64,000 nucleotides of DNA from Fulvimarina sp040239565 (GTDB lineage: Bacteria; Pseudomonadota; Alphaproteobacteria; Rhizobiales; Rhizobiaceae), in contig NZ_JBEHWS010000011.1 of assembly GCF_040239565.1 (NCBI RefSeq), positions 78,291-142,290 of the forward strand, given 5' to 3'. The notes below the pieces were generated by a model. That model searched no databases. It had not been told where the DNA came from and worked only from the letters and a program-made list of their open reading frames with translations. Shown piece after piece: positions 42,795 through 51,808 of this stretch. A program made the position numbers and the translations under genes. Position 1 is the first letter of the stretch. Each line of letters begins with the position of its first letter.

Positions 42795-43073
42795 CTATGG
42801 ATACTGCCGTTTCGTATGAATGATCGTCTGGACGTCGAGTTGCAGGGGGTCCGGAATCGAATAGACGATCAGATAAGGAATTCGAGGAACCTTCAGCTCA
42901 CGTGTTCCCTCGACACGGCCCGGTCTTCCGAGGAGCGGAAAGCGCTCGAGATAATAGATCGAAGCCAGCAGGCTATCGATCGTGCGTCGAGCGGAAACTT
43001 CGTCGTCTCTGGCAATGAATTCGAAAATCGTATCGAGATCGGCTTCCGCGACGCTCGATAATCTAACGTGCAT
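42795..43073 (-). CDS. parE: RelE/ParE-family toxin
   Basis: A 92-residue RelE/ParE-fold toxin: MHVRLSSVAEADLDTIFEFIARD at the start, ERFPLLGRPGRV and LKVPRIPYLIVYSI ending in strand residues TIIHTKRQYP. The start at 43073 overlaps the stop of the small upstream gene by 11 bases, as toxins do with their antitoxin. Target (gyrase or ribosome) cannot be told from sequence. Confidence 0.85.
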   Translation of the reverse strand: MHVRLSSVAEADLDTIFEFIARDDEVSARRTIDSLLASIYYLERFPLLGRPGRVEGTRELKVPRIPYLIVYSIPDPLQLDVQTIIHTKRQYP

Positions 43074-43242
43074 CGAGCCCGTATTTGGCGGCAACTTCAT
43101 CGAGCGGCCGATACTCAAGTTCGCCAGCCCGCGCCTTCTTCATCACACCTTCGATTTTCTGACGCGCCCAGCGGTCATGATCCGATTCAGCGTGGCTGGA
43201 ATCGACTGGTAAGTCGTGGCGCGGGTTTCTGATCGAACTCAT
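43063..43242 (-). CDS. Probable antitoxin of the 42.8 kb pair
   Basis: A 59-residue hydrophilic protein upstream of, and overlapping, the ParE-like toxin gene. The C-terminal part HDRWARQKIEGVMKKARAGELEYRPLDEVAAKYGLDAR is charged and helical, as in toxin-wrapping antitoxin tails; a DNA-binding ribbon-helix-helix is not obvious in the first 25 residues. The ATG at 43242 has no strong ribosome site; a TTG at 43272 would add ten residues. Confidence 0.65.
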   Translation of the reverse strand: MSSIRNPRHDLPVDSSHAESDHDRWARQKIEGVMKKARAGELEYRPLDEVAAKYGLDAR

Positions 43243-43348
43243 GGTTTGAAGATATGATGAAATGGAGCTCAAAGCCAGTCATTGCTTGCGGGCATCAGCA
43301 AAAGGCGGCACCATTTCGGTACCGCTTTTAAACTCCGCATTGTCAGCC

Positions 43349-45034
43349 TTACTGCGCTTCCTCGGAGCCAGCATCGACCGTTCCTTCCGGAAGCACGGCC
43401 GGCGCGATGTCCGTCTGGGACGGCTCGCTCGGCGAACCGGTCTGCTGCGCGCCCGAATCGTTGGACTCCCCGTTCGCATCGGACGACTGGGCATCGGACG
43501 AAGTTTCCTCACCACTCTCGCTCGACTGCTCGGGCGCATTCCCGGACGGCTCCTCGGAGGATGATGGTTCTTCGCCTGTACCGGCTGAGGAAGCCGCATC
43601 GGTCGCAGAGCCAGATGGTTCATCACCGCCCTGCTCTTCGCCGCCAGCTTCGGCCATCGAAACACGGTCCGTGCCGATTGCCTCGTCGGTGACGGATCCA
43701 TCGGCCGCGGCAACGCGCCAGACCGTGTTCCCTGAATCGTCGGCAACCAGCAAAGCGCCCGTTCCGTCGATCCCGACGCCGACTGGCCGGCCGCGGGCAT
43801 TGTCGCCGTCGAGGAAGCCGGTCACGACCTCCTGCGGCATGCCCGATGGCTCGCCGTTCTCAAAGGGCACATAAACCACGTGATAGCCGTTGAACTGGTC
43901 ACGGTTCCAGGAGCCGTGCTCACCGATGAAGGCGCCGCTCGCATATTCATCCGGCAGGGCCGAGCCGTAGGAGAAGGTCAGGCCCAGCGCGGCGACATGG
44001 CTTGAAAGCGCATAATCCGGCGATATCGCCTGTTCCACCATGTCCGGCCGACGCGGCATCACGCGCTCGTCTACGTGGTCGCCGTAATAGCTCCACGGCC
44101 AACCGTAGAAACCGTCCTCATGCACGGAAGTCATGTAGTCCGGCACGAGGTTCGGCCCCAGCTCGTCGCGTTCGTTGACGACGGTCCAGAGCTCGCCGGT
44201 TTCCGGATGGAAGGTAAGGCCGTTCGGATTGCGCAGACCCGAAGCGTAAACCCTTGAGGCACCGGTCTCCCGGTCGATCTCCCAGATGGCCGCCCGGCCC
44301 TTCTCGGCTTCGAGGCCGCGCTCGACGATATTGGAATTCGACCCGACCGAAGCGTAGAGCATCTCGCCATCCGGGCTCAGCGCCAGATCCTTGGTCCAGT
44401 GGTGGTTGATCGGACCGCCCGGCAGCGGTGTTACGAGTGTCGGCTGCTCACTGATCTGCGCCTGACCGAGCTGGTATGGATAGGAAATAACCGCCTCGGT
44501 GGTCGCGACATAGAGCGTATCGTCCACCCATGCGACGCCAAAGGGCGATGCAAGATCGGTGAGGAGATCGGACCGCTCGTCGACCTCGCCGTCGCGATTG
44601 GTATCGCGCAGCAGCGTGATCTTGTTGGTCTCCGGCGGGTTGCCGCCTCCGCCACCATGGGCAATCGACATGATCCAGCCACGGATATAGTCCTTCGGCC
44701 GATTGAGAGGCTTGCCAGACGGCCCCTTCGACTGAACGACAAGAACATCGCCGTTCGGCAGCGTATGGACCGTACGCGGATTGCCAAGATCCTGCGCGTA
44801 AGGCGTGATCGTCAGACCATCGGGAACCGTCGGGGCTTCCCCATTTTCCCATCCGACCACGGTCGCGACCTTCATGGCAGGCAGGATCGAATTGGTCGGT
44901 TCCGGCAAGGCCGGATCGGGACCGAACTGGCGGGAAAGATCGAAATCATTGTCGCTGCAGGCGCCAAGCGCCATAAGCGCCACGGCGCTAGCCGAAACAG
45001 CCAGGATACGGGTTGTGCGGACGGACTTACTCAT
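43349..45034 (-). CDS. Sorbosone dehydrogenase-like (PQQ beta-propeller) lipoprotein with acidic tail
   Basis: Periplasmic lipoprotein of 561 residues: lipobox ALGAC, then a six-bladed quinoprotein-type propeller (about 40-455) with SKGPSGKPLNRPKD, ASPFGVAWVDDTLYVATT, GLRNPNGLTFHPETGELWTVVNERDELGPNLVPDY, GFYGWPWSYYG and VGVGIDGTGALLVADDSGNTVWRV. The family oxidises sugars with PQQ. Residues 460-561 are a Ser/Glu/Gly-rich low-complexity tail, not part of the fold. ATG at 45034 chosen for its ribosome site TTGGAG; it overlaps the DUF2231 gene end. Confidence 0.88.
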   Translation of the reverse strand: MSKSVRTTRILAVSASAVALMALGACSDNDFDLSRQFGPDPALPEPTNSILPAMKVATVVGWENGEAPTVPDGLTITPYAQDLGNPRTVHTLPNGDVLVVQSKGPSGKPLNRPKDYIRGWIMSIAHGGGGGNPPETNKITLLRDTNRDGEVDERSDLLTDLASPFGVAWVDDTLYVATTEAVISYPYQLGQAQISEQPTLVTPLPGGPINHHWTKDLALSPDGEMLYASVGSNSNIVERGLEAEKGRAAIWEIDRETGASRVYASGLRNPNGLTFHPETGELWTVVNERDELGPNLVPDYMTSVHEDGFYGWPWSYYGDHVDERVMPRRPDMVEQAISPDYALSSHVAALGLTFSYGSALPDEYASGAFIGEHGSWNRDQFNGYHVVYVPFENGEPSGMPQEVVTGFLDGDNARGRPVGVGIDGTGALLVADDSGNTVWRVAAADGSVTDEAIGTDRVSMAEAGGEEQGGDEPSGSATDAASSAGTGEEPSSSEEPSGNAPEQSSESGEETSSDAQSSDANGESNDSGAQQTGSPSEPSQTDIAPAVLPEGTVDAGSEEAQ

Positions 45035-45482
45035 AATTCGAAACTCCAACGCCATGCTTGAAAACCAGGGACCGACCGAGCCAGGACGTCATGAAGATGA
45101 CGATCACCGTCACCACCGACAGAGCGAGGCCCCAGGGCATTACGGCGGTCCATCCGTCGCCGGCATGGACGAGACTGTTGAAGAAGGCGAGGATCATGGT
45201 CGCGAGAAAGCCGATGGCATAAGGCCAGGTCGAGGACTGCTCGCGGATACTCCGGCTACCGATGAGATCGATCACACCAGCAATCAGCGCGATGCCGCCG
45301 AAAACGAGACCTGCGAGAAGTAGCCAAGCCGAAAAATCCTGCCAGAGCAGATTGGCAGTCAGAAGGTAAAAGATGTCGGTCAGCAGAACGAGCGTGAAGC
45401 AGACAGTTGGAAATTGAGAAAACATCGCATGAACCGGCTGCCCGCCGATTGATGCGGTGGCTCTTGGGTGCGGATAGTCCAT
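45027..45482 (-). CDS. DUF2231 membrane protein
   Basis: A 151-residue protein with four hydrophobic helices of the DUF2231 family, starting with the characteristic HPHRATASIGGQPVHAMFSQFPTVCFT-type lead (HPRATASIGGQPVHAMFSQ here). Its stop overlaps the propeller lipoprotein start by 8 bases, so the two are one operon; DUF2231 and sorbosone-dehydrogenase-like genes are frequent partners. Possibly a quinone- or haem-related membrane partner; not demonstrated by sequence. Confidence 0.87.
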   Translation of the reverse strand: MDYPHPRATASIGGQPVHAMFSQFPTVCFTLVLLTDIFYLLTANLLWQDFSAWLLLAGLVFGGIALIAGVIDLIGSRSIREQSSTWPYAIGFLATMILAFFNSLVHAGDGWTAVMPWGLALSVVTVIVIFMTSWLGRSLVFKHGVGVSNYE

Positions 45483-45620
45483 CGAAAAGTCCCGTTCAGA
45501 TGCAAAGGGTCATGTTCCTGCATAAGAACGGTGCGACGGGCATAGTTCCTGCGACATATCGCAAAAAGCGTGGGCGGGTGGCAATTTGGTGCTTCCCTAC
45601 GCTTCAAAGATCAATCGATC

Positions 45621-46571
45621 CTAAGCGGCAAACCGATCTGTCGCCTCGATCAGCTTGTCGAGAATACCCGGTTCATCGAAGGCGTGTCCGGCGCCCTCGA
45701 CAAGATGAAAGGCCGCATCGGGCCAGGCTTTGGCGAGAGACCAGGCCGAGCGTGCGGGACATGGCATGTCGTAGCGTCCGTGGATGATCGCGCCAGGAAT
45801 GCCCGAGAGCTTGTTTGAATCTCTTAAGAGCTGCCCCTCCTCCAACCAGCAACGATGCGTAAAATAGTGGTTCTCGATGCGCGCGAAGGCGAGCGCGAAG
45901 TGGCCGTCGGCAAAGAGGTCTGCCAGCTCGTCGCTCGGGTGAAGCTTGATCGTGCGAGCCTCCCAGGTGCTCCACGCCTTGGCGCAAGCCAACCTTTCAA
46001 CTTCATCGTCACCGATCAGACGCCTGCGATAGGCAGCGATCATGTCGCCGCGTTCCGCTTCAGGAATCGGGGCCTGAAAGCGCTCGAACTCCTCCGGGTA
46101 CATCTCCGAGACGCCAAACTTATAGTACCAGTCGAGCTCCGCACTGGTGACGAGATAGACGCCTCGCAAAACGAGTTCACTGACGCGGTCGGGATGCGTC
46201 TCGGCATAAGCGAGCGCCAAAGTGGAGCCCCAGGAGCCGCCAAAAACCTGCCATTTCTCGCACCTCATCACATCGGCCCGTAGCCGTTCGATATCGGCGA
46301 CCAGATGCCACGTCGTATTTGCATCAAGGGATGCGTGCGGGGTCGAGCGCCCGCAGCCGCGCTGATCGAAGAGGAGAATGTCGTAGCGGTCCGGATCGAA
46401 TACCCGGCGCTGATCGGCCGTGCACCCACCGCCCGGCCCGCCGTGCAGGAAGACGACCGGTTTGCCACCCTTCGTGCCGCAGCGCTCCCAATAGACCTGA
46501 TGGCCATCGCCGACATCGAGCATGCCGGTCTCGTAGGGCTGGATCGTCGGGTAGAAGGTTCGCAGCGTCAT
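45621..46571 (-). CDS. pip: Proline iminopeptidase
   Basis: Cytoplasmic alpha/beta hydrolase of 316 residues (S33 family) releasing N-terminal proline. Visible motifs are FLHGGPGGGCTADQRR, DQRGCGRSTPH, the nucleophile elbow GGSWGSTLAL, HGRYDMPCP and the catalytic His in EGAGHAFDEPG. The ATG at 46571 fits family length. Convergence or spacing to neighbours shows no operon. Confidence 0.95.
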   Translation of the reverse strand: MTLRTFYPTIQPYETGMLDVGDGHQVYWERCGTKGGKPVVFLHGGPGGGCTADQRRVFDPDRYDILLFDQRGCGRSTPHASLDANTTWHLVADIERLRADVMRCEKWQVFGGSWGSTLALAYAETHPDRVSELVLRGVYLVTSAELDWYYKFGVSEMYPEEFERFQAPIPEAERGDMIAAYRRRLIGDDEVERLACAKAWSTWEARTIKLHPSDELADLFADGHFALAFARIENHYFTHRCWLEEGQLLRDSNKLSGIPGAIIHGRYDMPCPARSAWSLAKAWPDAAFHLVEGAGHAFDEPGILDKLIEATDRFAA

Positions 46572-46615
46572 GGCACCATCGTCTTGTCGCGGATTTGGTA
46601 TGCGCGGCATATACG

Positions 46616-46645
46616 CAAAAAAGGGCCGGTTTCCCGACCCTTTTT
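46616..46645 (-). terminator. Terminator downstream of the molybdenum-enzyme operon
   Basis: AAAAAGGG pairs with CCCTTTTT, with extra GC pairing inside. A- and T-runs flank both sides. On the minus strand it lies just after the last gene of the PaoABC-like operon. Confidence 0.8.
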
Positions 46646-46667
46646 CGATTGTCGATCTGTGTGCCCC

Positions 46668-48902
46668 TCAGGCAGCCGTCAGATAATCGTCCGGCAGGCC
46701 GGCAAGCACCTTGTCGAGGGTTGCCGGATAATCCCGGATGCGCACGCCGCAGGCGTTGTAGATCGCGTTGGTGATCGCGGCGCCGACACCTGCGATCGCG
46801 AGTTCACCGATACCCTTGCCCGCGAGCGGGCTCGCGTGGGGATCGCGATCTTCAAGAAGCACTACGTCAAGCTTGGGCACGTCGGCATGGACCGGCACGT
46901 GGTACTCGGCAAGATCGTGGTTGACGATCAGGCCGTTGCGCTTGTCGACGACGAGGTCCTCTTCGAGCGCGTAGCCGATACCCCAGATTTGACCGCCGTA
47001 GCACTGGGATGTGGCCGTCTTCTCGTTGAGGATGCGGCCCGCCGCACCGACGGTCAGCAGACGGCGAATACGCGTTTCGCCGGTGACGACGTTGACGCCG
47101 ACCTCGCAGAAATGCGCGCCGTAGCTCGCCTGATGGGTCTCTTCGGCCTGCTTGCCCGGCTCGATTTTGCCGGTAACGGAGATCGCCTCGCCCTTCAGGA
47201 TGTCAGCGAACGGAATTTGCTTATTGCCCGAAATCGCGTGACCGTCCTTGAGGGTGAGCGTCTCCGCATCGGCGTCGATGCGGCTTGCAAGCTCACGGAT
47301 GAGAGCCAGGGAAGCGACGTAGACCGACGAACCGGCCGAGTTTGCGCCCCATGAGCCGCCGGAACCGGACGATTGGGCAAAACGGGAGTCGCCCAGTTCC
47401 ACATCCACCATATCGAGCGGCAGACCAAGCATCTCGGCCGCGATCTGCTGCAGGATGGTGTAAGTTCCGGTGCCGATATCGGTCATGCCGGTCCGCACCG
47501 TGGCGCGTCCATCTGCGGCCATCTCGATCTCCGCCGCCGAGGGCATCAGATCGTTCTTCCGGCTTGCCGACGACATGCCATATCCGATGAGCCATTCGCC
47601 CTCGCGACGCGAACCGGGCGTCTTCGGCCGATCCAGCCATCCGAAGCGCTTCGAACCTTCTTCGATGCAATCGATCAGGCGACGCGACGAAAATGGCGTG
47701 TCGTCCTGCGGATTGACCTCAGGCTCGTTCATCCGGCGAAACTCCACCGGATCGATACCAAGGGTTTCCGCGAGTTCGTCGAGCGCGCTTTCAGTCGCCA
47801 ACATGCCCGTCGCCTCACCGGGCGCGCGGCAGGCTGATGCCATCAGGACGTCTGTTTCCACGATATTGTGCGAAATGATCCGGTCCTTGCCGGGATAAAG
47901 GAAGACCGTGGAAATGCCCGATGGCTCGAAGAAGCCGTTGCCCGGCGAATTCGTCGTGTCGGTCTCATGCGCAAAGCAGGTGATCTTCCCCGCTTTCGTC
48001 GCGCCGATGCGCACCCGCTGCACCGTCTCGCCGCGCCGCGACGTCGCCTGGAAGACGTTCTGGCGGGTCAACGCGATTTTGACGGGCTTTCCGATGGCAA
48101 TGGACGCGTTCGCGGCCATGACAGCGTCTGGGCCAAGACCCAGCTTGGAACCGAAGCCGCCGCCGATATAGGGGCTGTGGACCGTGATCTTGTCCTCATC
48201 GATACCGGTATGCTTGGCGAGCTGGCCGGGCGCGGTTTCGAGAAGCTGATGCGAGGTCCAGACGGTCAGATGGTTGCCATCCCACTTCGCCGTCGTTGCA
48301 TGCGGTTCCATCGCCGCAGCCTGATAGGACGGCGTCGTATAGGTCTGGTCGAACTTGACCTCAGCCTCGGCAAAGGCGTGCTCGAAATCGCCACGGGTCT
48401 GGTTCGGCTCCATCGGCATCGAAGCCGGCTCGCGGACCGTGTGGCGGTTGGTGATGTCGAAACGTCCTTCCGTTTCGGAGTATTCCACCTTCACGAGCTT
48501 CGAAGCGTGGCGTGCAGTTTCGAACGTGCCGGCGATGACAACCGCGACAGGCTGGTTGTAATGGAACACCTCGCCGTCGATGGTCTGGGCCGCCGGAGCC
48601 ATTGGCTGTGAGGCGGCACGGACAATTTTCTCGCCCGAAATGACCTTCAGGACACCGGGGATGGCCTCGGCCGCGCTGGCATCGACCGATTTGATCGTGC
48701 CCTTCGCGATGCTCGCCGGCACGATGAAGCCGTAAGCCACATCCTCACCGCCGAGATGCTCGTAGGCATAAGGCGCTGTGCCCGAGACCTTGAGTTTGCC
48801 CTCGTAGCGGGGCGCACCCTTCCCGATGACACCCTGCGTATTGCGATCGAGGCGCGTCTCGCCGATCGCATCGTCCATGACGTGCTTGTTCATATCGTTC
48901 AC
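46668..48902 (-). CDS. PaoC-like molybdopterin-binding subunit (xanthine dehydrogenase family)
   Basis: Catalytic subunit of 744 residues of a three-chain aldehyde or xanthine oxidoreductase. Conserved elements are YIGGGFGSKLGLGPDA (cofactor loop), the GSGGSWGANSAGS stretch and the C-terminal GKGIGELAIAG with probable catalytic Glu700. The subunit start overlaps the FAD subunit stop (ATGA). Similarity pattern favours the PaoC/YagR branch, which needs cytosine-dinucleotide cofactor in E. coli. Substrate not readable. Confidence 0.92.
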   Translation of the reverse strand: MNDMNKHVMDDAIGETRLDRNTQGVIGKGAPRYEGKLKVSGTAPYAYEHLGGEDVAYGFIVPASIAKGTIKSVDASAAEAIPGVLKVISGEKIVRAASQPMAPAAQTIDGEVFHYNQPVAVVIAGTFETARHASKLVKVEYSETEGRFDITNRHTVREPASMPMEPNQTRGDFEHAFAEAEVKFDQTYTTPSYQAAAMEPHATTAKWDGNHLTVWTSHQLLETAPGQLAKHTGIDEDKITVHSPYIGGGFGSKLGLGPDAVMAANASIAIGKPVKIALTRQNVFQATSRRGETVQRVRIGATKAGKITCFAHETDTTNSPGNGFFEPSGISTVFLYPGKDRIISHNIVETDVLMASACRAPGEATGMLATESALDELAETLGIDPVEFRRMNEPEVNPQDDTPFSSRRLIDCIEEGSKRFGWLDRPKTPGSRREGEWLIGYGMSSASRKNDLMPSAAEIEMAADGRATVRTGMTDIGTGTYTILQQIAAEMLGLPLDMVDVELGDSRFAQSSGSGGSWGANSAGSSVYVASLALIRELASRIDADAETLTLKDGHAISGNKQIPFADILKGEAISVTGKIEPGKQAEETHQASYGAHFCEVGVNVVTGETRIRRLLTVGAAGRILNEKTATSQCYGGQIWGIGYALEEDLVVDKRNGLIVNHDLAEYHVPVHADVPKLDVVLLEDRDPHASPLAGKGIGELAIAGVGAAITNAIYNACGVRIRDYPATLDKVLAGLPDDYLTAA

Positions 48903-49870
48903 GCTCCTTGCGTTGCTTCGGCGAGCACGGAAATAAGAGTGCGCCGCGCGAGCGGGATCTTGAAATCGTTCTCGCCCTGGCCCTGTGCATCAGCCAAAAG
49001 GGCATCTGCGACATCCTCGAAGAGCTTGCGCTTCGGCGTCTCGCCGATCAGCATCTCCTCGATCTTCGGATCGCGCCATGGCTTGTGGGCGAGGCCGCCG
49101 AAGGCAAGACTCGCTTCGGAGATCGCGCTCCCGTCAGTCTTGATGATCGCGGCCACCGATACCAGCGCGAACGCGTAGGACGCACGGTCGCGGACCTTGC
49201 GATAGGCGTGATAGCCAGCCTTCGGCTTGGGAAGGCGAATGTTGACGATCAGCTCGCCCTCTTTCAGCTCGTTCTCGATGTGGGGCGTGTCGCCCGGCAG
49301 TCGGTAGAAGTCCTTGAGCGGGATTTCGCGCTCATGGCCATCCGCCTGCTGGGTCTCGACCACTGCATCGAGCGCCATCATCGCGACGGCCATATCCGAC
49401 GGATGGGTCGCGATGCAGTTGCTCGAAGTGCCGAGAATCGCATGGATGCGATTGAAGCCGCCGATCGCATCGCAGCCCGAGCCCGGCTCGCGCTTGTTGC
49501 AGCGGCGGGAGGTCTCGTAGAAATAGCCGCAACGCGTGCGCTGAAGCAGGTTGCCGCCGGTCGAAGCCTTGTTGCGGAGCTGGCCGGACGCACCCGCAAG
49601 CAGCGCGCGGGAGAGCACCTCGTAGTTCCGGCGGATGCGCTCGTCGGCCGCGAGGACGGAGTTCGTCACCAACGCGCCGATCTTCAGACCGCCATCTTCG
49701 GTTTCCTTGATTTCGTTCAGCGGAAGCCGGGTGATGTCGACGAGTTTTTCCGGCGTCTCCACCTCGAGCTTCATCAGATCGAGAAGATTGGTGCCACCGG
49801 CGATGTACCGACCACCCAGCGTGCGAGCCTCGCCGACGCTTTGTGCGCGGGAATATTCAAACGGTCTCAT
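48899..49870 (-). CDS. PaoB-like FAD subunit with extra [4Fe-4S] cysteines
   Basis: FAD-binding subunit of 323 residues. The FAD loop is RYIAGGTNLLDLMKL. Four cysteines C114 (QRTRCGYFYE), C124, C133 (CNKREPGSGC) and C152 (SSNCIATHPSD) match the additional [4Fe-4S] cluster of PaoB/YagS, absent from classic XdhA/XdhB. Start at 49870 is set by the 4-base overlap with the upstream 2Fe-2S subunit. Confidence 0.92.
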   Translation of the reverse strand: MRPFEYSRAQSVGEARTLGGRYIAGGTNLLDLMKLEVETPEKLVDITRLPLNEIKETEDGGLKIGALVTNSVLAADERIRRNYEVLSRALLAGASGQLRNKASTGGNLLQRTRCGYFYETSRRCNKREPGSGCDAIGGFNRIHAILGTSSNCIATHPSDMAVAMMALDAVVETQQADGHEREIPLKDFYRLPGDTPHIENELKEGELIVNIRLPKPKAGYHAYRKVRDRASYAFALVSVAAIIKTDGSAISEASLAFGGLAHKPWRDPKIEEMLIGETPKRKLFEDVADALLADAQGQGENDFKIPLARRTLISVLAEATQGA

Positions 49871-50382
49871 GCGGGCTCCTTGGTCTTGCTGGCTGCGGTC
49901 TCGATCGCGTCGACGATGTTCGGATAGGCCGAGCAACGGCAGAGATTGCCGCTCATACGCTCGCGGATTTCATCGCCGGAGAGTTCGGTTCCGGTCTTGA
50001 TGTCCTTGGTGACATGGCTCGGCCAGCCATCGCCGACCTCGCCCAGCATGCCGACGGCCGAAACGATCTGGCCGGGCGTGCAGTAGCCGCACTGATAGCC
50101 GTCATGCTCGACGAAGGCAGCCTGCATCGGATGCAGGTTTTCGGCGGTACCGAGACCCTCGACGGTGGTGATCGTATCGTTCTCGTGCATGACCGCGAGG
50201 GTCAGGCACGAATTGATGCGACGGCCGTTGACGAGCATCGTGCAGGCACCGCACTGGCCGTGGTCGCAGCCCTTCTTCGAGCCGGTGAGTGCAAGATGGT
50301 CGCGGCAGGCATCGAGCAGGGACGTACGCGGATCGATATCGAGCGTATGGTCCTTGCCGTTGATTGAAAGTGTGACGTTCAC
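49867..50382 (-). CDS. PaoA-like [2Fe-2S] subunit
   Basis: Electron-transfer subunit of 171 residues. Plant-type cluster cysteines are C39, C44, C47, C59 and the second cluster uses C98, C101, C148, C150 (GYQCGYCTPGQ, NLCRCSAYPN). The GTG at 50382 with AAGGGGA upstream gives MNVTLSING, a normal start; upstream codons do not look coding. E. coli PaoA has a Tat signal but none is visible here, so this enzyme is probably cytoplasmic. Confidence 0.92.
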   Translation of the reverse strand: MNVTLSINGKDHTLDIDPRTSLLDACRDHLALTGSKKGCDHGQCGACTMLVNGRRINSCLTLAVMHENDTITTVEGLGTAENLHPMQAAFVEHDGYQCGYCTPGQIVSAVGMLGEVGDGWPSHVTKDIKTGTELSGDEIRERMSGNLCRCSAYPNIVDAIETAASKTKEPA

Positions 50383-50627
50383 GGAGATTTCCCCTTCGCT
50401 TCTCGGGACGCTCAATCTGAGGCTCTCCGGGTGAGGCGCCAGATTGGAACGATTCGAAGTCTTGCGGGAAACTAAGGGGCAGACGAAAAGGTTCGAGGGT
50501 GAACGCTGTTTTCGTTTAGCGGCGAAACGACGCCGGATGTTCGGAGGCACCACACCGCCAAGCTTGTCATGGAGCTTGCGAGAGCGCATGTTGTTGTTGT
50601 GATCTACGAAACTGCAACGAGTCTTCG

Positions 50628-50903
50628 ATGACCTCTCAGCGATCCGAAGAGCTTACGGTAACGCTGCCCACCGAACAGGTCCGTCTCATGAAGTCCGCGA
50701 TCGAGAGCGGCTCCTACGACACCAATAGCGACATTATCAGAGATGCACTGAAGCTTTGGGAGCAGAAGGAGGCGGTGGAGCGCGCGGATCTTGAGCGGCT
50801 CAGGCGCGCCTACGCCGAAGGCATTGCCAGTGGCCCCGCGCAACCCTTCGATAGGGACAAATTCTTTGACGAGCTGAAATCCAACAAGGCCTCTGGTGGC
50901 TGA
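50628..50903 (+). CDS. parD: ParD-family antitoxin
   Basis: Ribbon-helix-helix antitoxin of 91 residues: ELTVTLPTEQVRLMKSAIESGSYDTNSDIIRDALKLWEQKE is the ParD/CopG DNA-binding part, followed by an acidic/helical toxin-binding tail. It probably autoregulates the operon. It overlaps parE by 8 bases and starts 245 bases from the molybdenum-enzyme operon, transcribed away from it. Confidence 0.93.
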   Translation: MTSQRSEELTVTLPTEQVRLMKSAIESGSYDTNSDIIRDALKLWEQKEAVERADLERLRRAYAEGIASGPAQPFDRDKFFDELKSNKASGG

Positions 50904-51192
50904 ATACCGTCTTACGCCGAGGGCCGAGAAAGACCTTCGTTCGATCTGGGCGACGATCGCAACCGATAGCGAACGGCATGCCGACCGTCTTCTGACACGC
51001 CTCCTCGACAAATTCGAGCTTGCGTCGGATCAGCCGCGAATGGGTGTCAGCCGGCCTATGATCGCGCCAGAGGTGCGGCTGTTATTCGAAGACAACTATA
51101 TCGCGCTCTACAAGCCGTCTGATTACGGTATCGAAGTTATCGCCATTGTTCATGGTATGCGCGAACCGGGTCGTTGGCTGTCTGAAGAATGA
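50896..51192 (+). CDS. parE: ParE-family toxin
   Basis: A 98-residue RelE/ParE toxin beginning with GTG at 50896 inside the antitoxin gene. Core features are YRLTPRAEKDLRSIWATIA, RLLDKFELASDQPRMGVSRP and IAIVHGMREPGRWL. Its stop codon abuts the stop of the convergent DUF447 gene with no spacer, so the module sits tightly against the C1 cluster. Confidence 0.93.
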   Translation: MAEYRLTPRAEKDLRSIWATIATDSERHADRLLTRLLDKFELASDQPRMGVSRPMIAPEVRLLFEDNYIALYKPSDYGIEVIAIVHGMREPGRWLSEE

Positions 51193-51774
51193 TCAACCTC
51201 CAGCTTCCATCTCCACCCGCGCCAGATGCTCGATGATCTTCTCCAGTAGCCAGCCGAACGCCTGATGTTCCGCCGGGCCGGCGGTCTTGTCGACAGCGAT
51301 CTTCAGATAGGCGATCTCGTCCTCGATCTTTTCGGCAGGCAACATGTGAAGGCGTGAGGCAAGGATTGCGGCTTCGAGGACAGCGGCCTTGGCCCGGTTC
51401 ATGCCGGTGAAGGGCGCATGGGTTTCCGATGAGATTACCTTGCAGCGATAGCGCGGACGCTGCTCGTCCTCCTTCACGTCGACGACTTCGAGGACGTCGT
51501 GCGACAGGGCGGCCTCCAGACGGGGAATGTCGCAGCCGGCGATGTCGGTCAGCGGCCAGGTCTTTCGTCCTGTCAGGCAGCCGGCGAAGATCAGGGCGTC
51601 GTCGGTGTAGTTGACCACGGCCCGGCGGCTCGCCTCGATGTTCTCCAGAGTCGTCGATGGGCGGAACGGGGCAACGATCCAGTGATCGCCGTCCTGTATG
51701 ATGCCAAGCGGTGCGATATGCACTTCGCCGTCCGCCGATTTCGTCGTCAGCACGCTTTCGCGGATATAAGGCAT
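51193..51774 (-). CDS. DUF447 flavin-binding-like protein of C1 metabolism
   Basis: A 193-residue DUF447 protein. It opens IRESVLTTKSADGEVHIAPLGI, an FMN-binding split-barrel-like start, and has FRPSTTLENIEASRRAVVNYTDDALIFAG and THAPFTGMNRAKAAVLEAAILASRLHMLP. In methylotrophs DUF447 genes belong to the tetrahydromethanopterin-dependent formaldehyde oxidation cluster; the biochemical role is not established to my knowledge. It is the last gene of the minus-strand C1 operon. Confidence 0.87.
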   Translation of the reverse strand: MPYIRESVLTTKSADGEVHIAPLGIIQDGDHWIVAPFRPSTTLENIEASRRAVVNYTDDALIFAGCLTGRKTWPLTDIAGCDIPRLEAALSHDVLEVVDVKEDEQRPRYRCKVISSETHAPFTGMNRAKAAVLEAAILASRLHMLPAEKIEDEIAYLKIAVDKTAGPAEHQAFGWLLEKIIEHLARVEMEAGG

Positions 51775-51808
51775 CCCGCTTCACTCCTTCTGCGCCGGCA
51801 ATCGAGGC

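Noticed and set aside
46305..47354. 349-codon plus-strand open frame
   Set aside because: Antisense to pip and the molybdenum subunit; no domain.
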